A stretch of DNA of 5,509 nucleotides, from positions 1 through 5,509 of the forward strand of contig CAOSOP010000082.1 of assembly GCA_948525355.1 (NCBI GenBank). The letters are read 5' to 3'. Both the position numbers and the translations under genes were made by a program. Below are positions 5,410 to 5,509 of this stretch, one piece after another. The first letter of the stretch is position 1. The number at the start of each line of letters is the position of its first letter. A model generated the notes under the pieces. The model was not told the DNA's origin. It did no database searches and worked only from the letters and a program-made list of their open reading frames with translations. Source of the DNA: an uncultured Bacilli bacterium (GTDB lineage Bacteria > Bacillota_I > Bacilli_A > RFN20 > CAG-288).

Positions 5410-5438
5410 TTTATATTACACAAATTCTATTCTGTAAA
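5410..5438 (-). promoter_or_regulatory. Sigma-A promoter of htpG
   Basis: -35 TTTACA (5438-5433), a 17-base spacer, -10 TATAAA (5415-5410); each box is one mismatch from consensus. Transcription would start near 5403, within the CIRCE dyad, giving a ~60-base leader before the ATG. Confidence 0.8.
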
Positions 5439-5448
5439 CTTCAGTGTT

Positions 5449-5508
5449 CTATAGCTCGCCTCCACCAGCGCCTACACCTCCGAGGGAGCTTCCCCCGGAA
5501 GCGGACGA
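5449..5508 (-). CDS. Possible C-terminal end of a Gly/Ser-rich protein (partial), or foreign end sequence
   Basis: On the minus strand one frame reads SSASGGSSLGGVGAGGGEL and stops with TAG at 5451-5449, 11 bases before the htpG -35 box. Gly/Ser-rich tails of this kind end some bacterial membrane proteins (for example TPM-domain or DUF2207 families). However, the last 55 bases are ~71% G+C against ~30% elsewhere; Gly codons explain part of this, but the codons also use many third-position G/C. The stretch also contains a perfect hairpin, GCTTCC-CCC-GGAAGC, at 5488-5502. It is too short to name, and an assembly chimera or contig-end artefact is a serious alternative. Confidence 0.25.
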   Translation of the reverse strand, partial: SSASGGSSLGGVGAGGGEL

Positions 5509-5509
5509 G

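Noticed and set aside
1..5509. Mycoplasma-type genetic code (TGA as Trp)
   Set aside because: Conserved Trp residues in HtpG and the peptidase are TGG, and TGA ends copy 2 exactly at the start of copy 3.

Overview
This is a low-GC window (roughly 30% G+C by eye) in which every supportable gene lies on the minus strand. Tryptophan is encoded by TGG and TGA acts as a stop, so the standard bacterial code applies. Shine-Dalgarno sequences are strong and purine-rich (GGAGG type), signal peptides and lipoboxes are of Bacillota type, and a CIRCE-like HrcA operator is present. Together these suggest a low-GC Bacillota, perhaps one of the Erysipelotrichia/RF39-like lineages close to Mollicutes. That placement is an inference from style; there is no marker-gene evidence for it.

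Right part (about 3396-5454, read leftward): the gene for the Hsp90-family chaperone HtpG. It has a near-consensus sigma-A promoter (TTTACA-N17-TATAAA, 5438-5410), a CIRCE-like inverted repeat directly at the predicted transcription start (5382-5408), a textbook SD, and an intrinsic terminator overlapping the stop codon (3396-3421). The reading frame is broken by one base in a 7-A run (5137-5143), inside the ATP-binding domain just before the DNGIGM motif. One extra A would restore an intact 641-residue HtpG. Beyond the promoter, the last ~55 bases (5455-5509) are abruptly GC-rich (~71%). They are either the end of a Gly/Ser-rich gene or foreign/chimeric sequence.

Middle part (about 1318-3245): a promoter region with a perfect TATAAT, followed within a few bases by a very strong SD (AAAAGGAGGTGATA) that has no start codon at normal spacing. 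It looks like an mRNA-stabilising 5' SD. Next come a possible 11-codon leader peptide, a small two-TM membrane protein of unknown function (2756-3094), and, overlapping its 3' end by 50 bases, a secreted papain/C39-like cysteine peptidase of 495 residues (1318-2805) with GGCGP (Cys143) and GHYSNIYGY (His267) motifs and a beta-rich C-terminal domain.

Left part (1-1296): after a perfect 17-bp inverted repeat come three tandem paralogous lipoprotein genes (766-1230, 208-726, and one running off the left end at 211-1). They share a nearly invariant N-terminal mature region, while their C-terminal halves diverge. Copies 2 and 3 overlap by ATGA. I do not recognise the family.

How they may work together: the membrane protein, peptidase and lipoproteins lie in one direction with no good terminator between them, so they may form one transcription unit for a surface or secreted proteolytic module. 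The lipoproteins could be surface partners, substrates or inhibitors of the peptidase. That link is inference only. htpG is a separate heat-shock unit.
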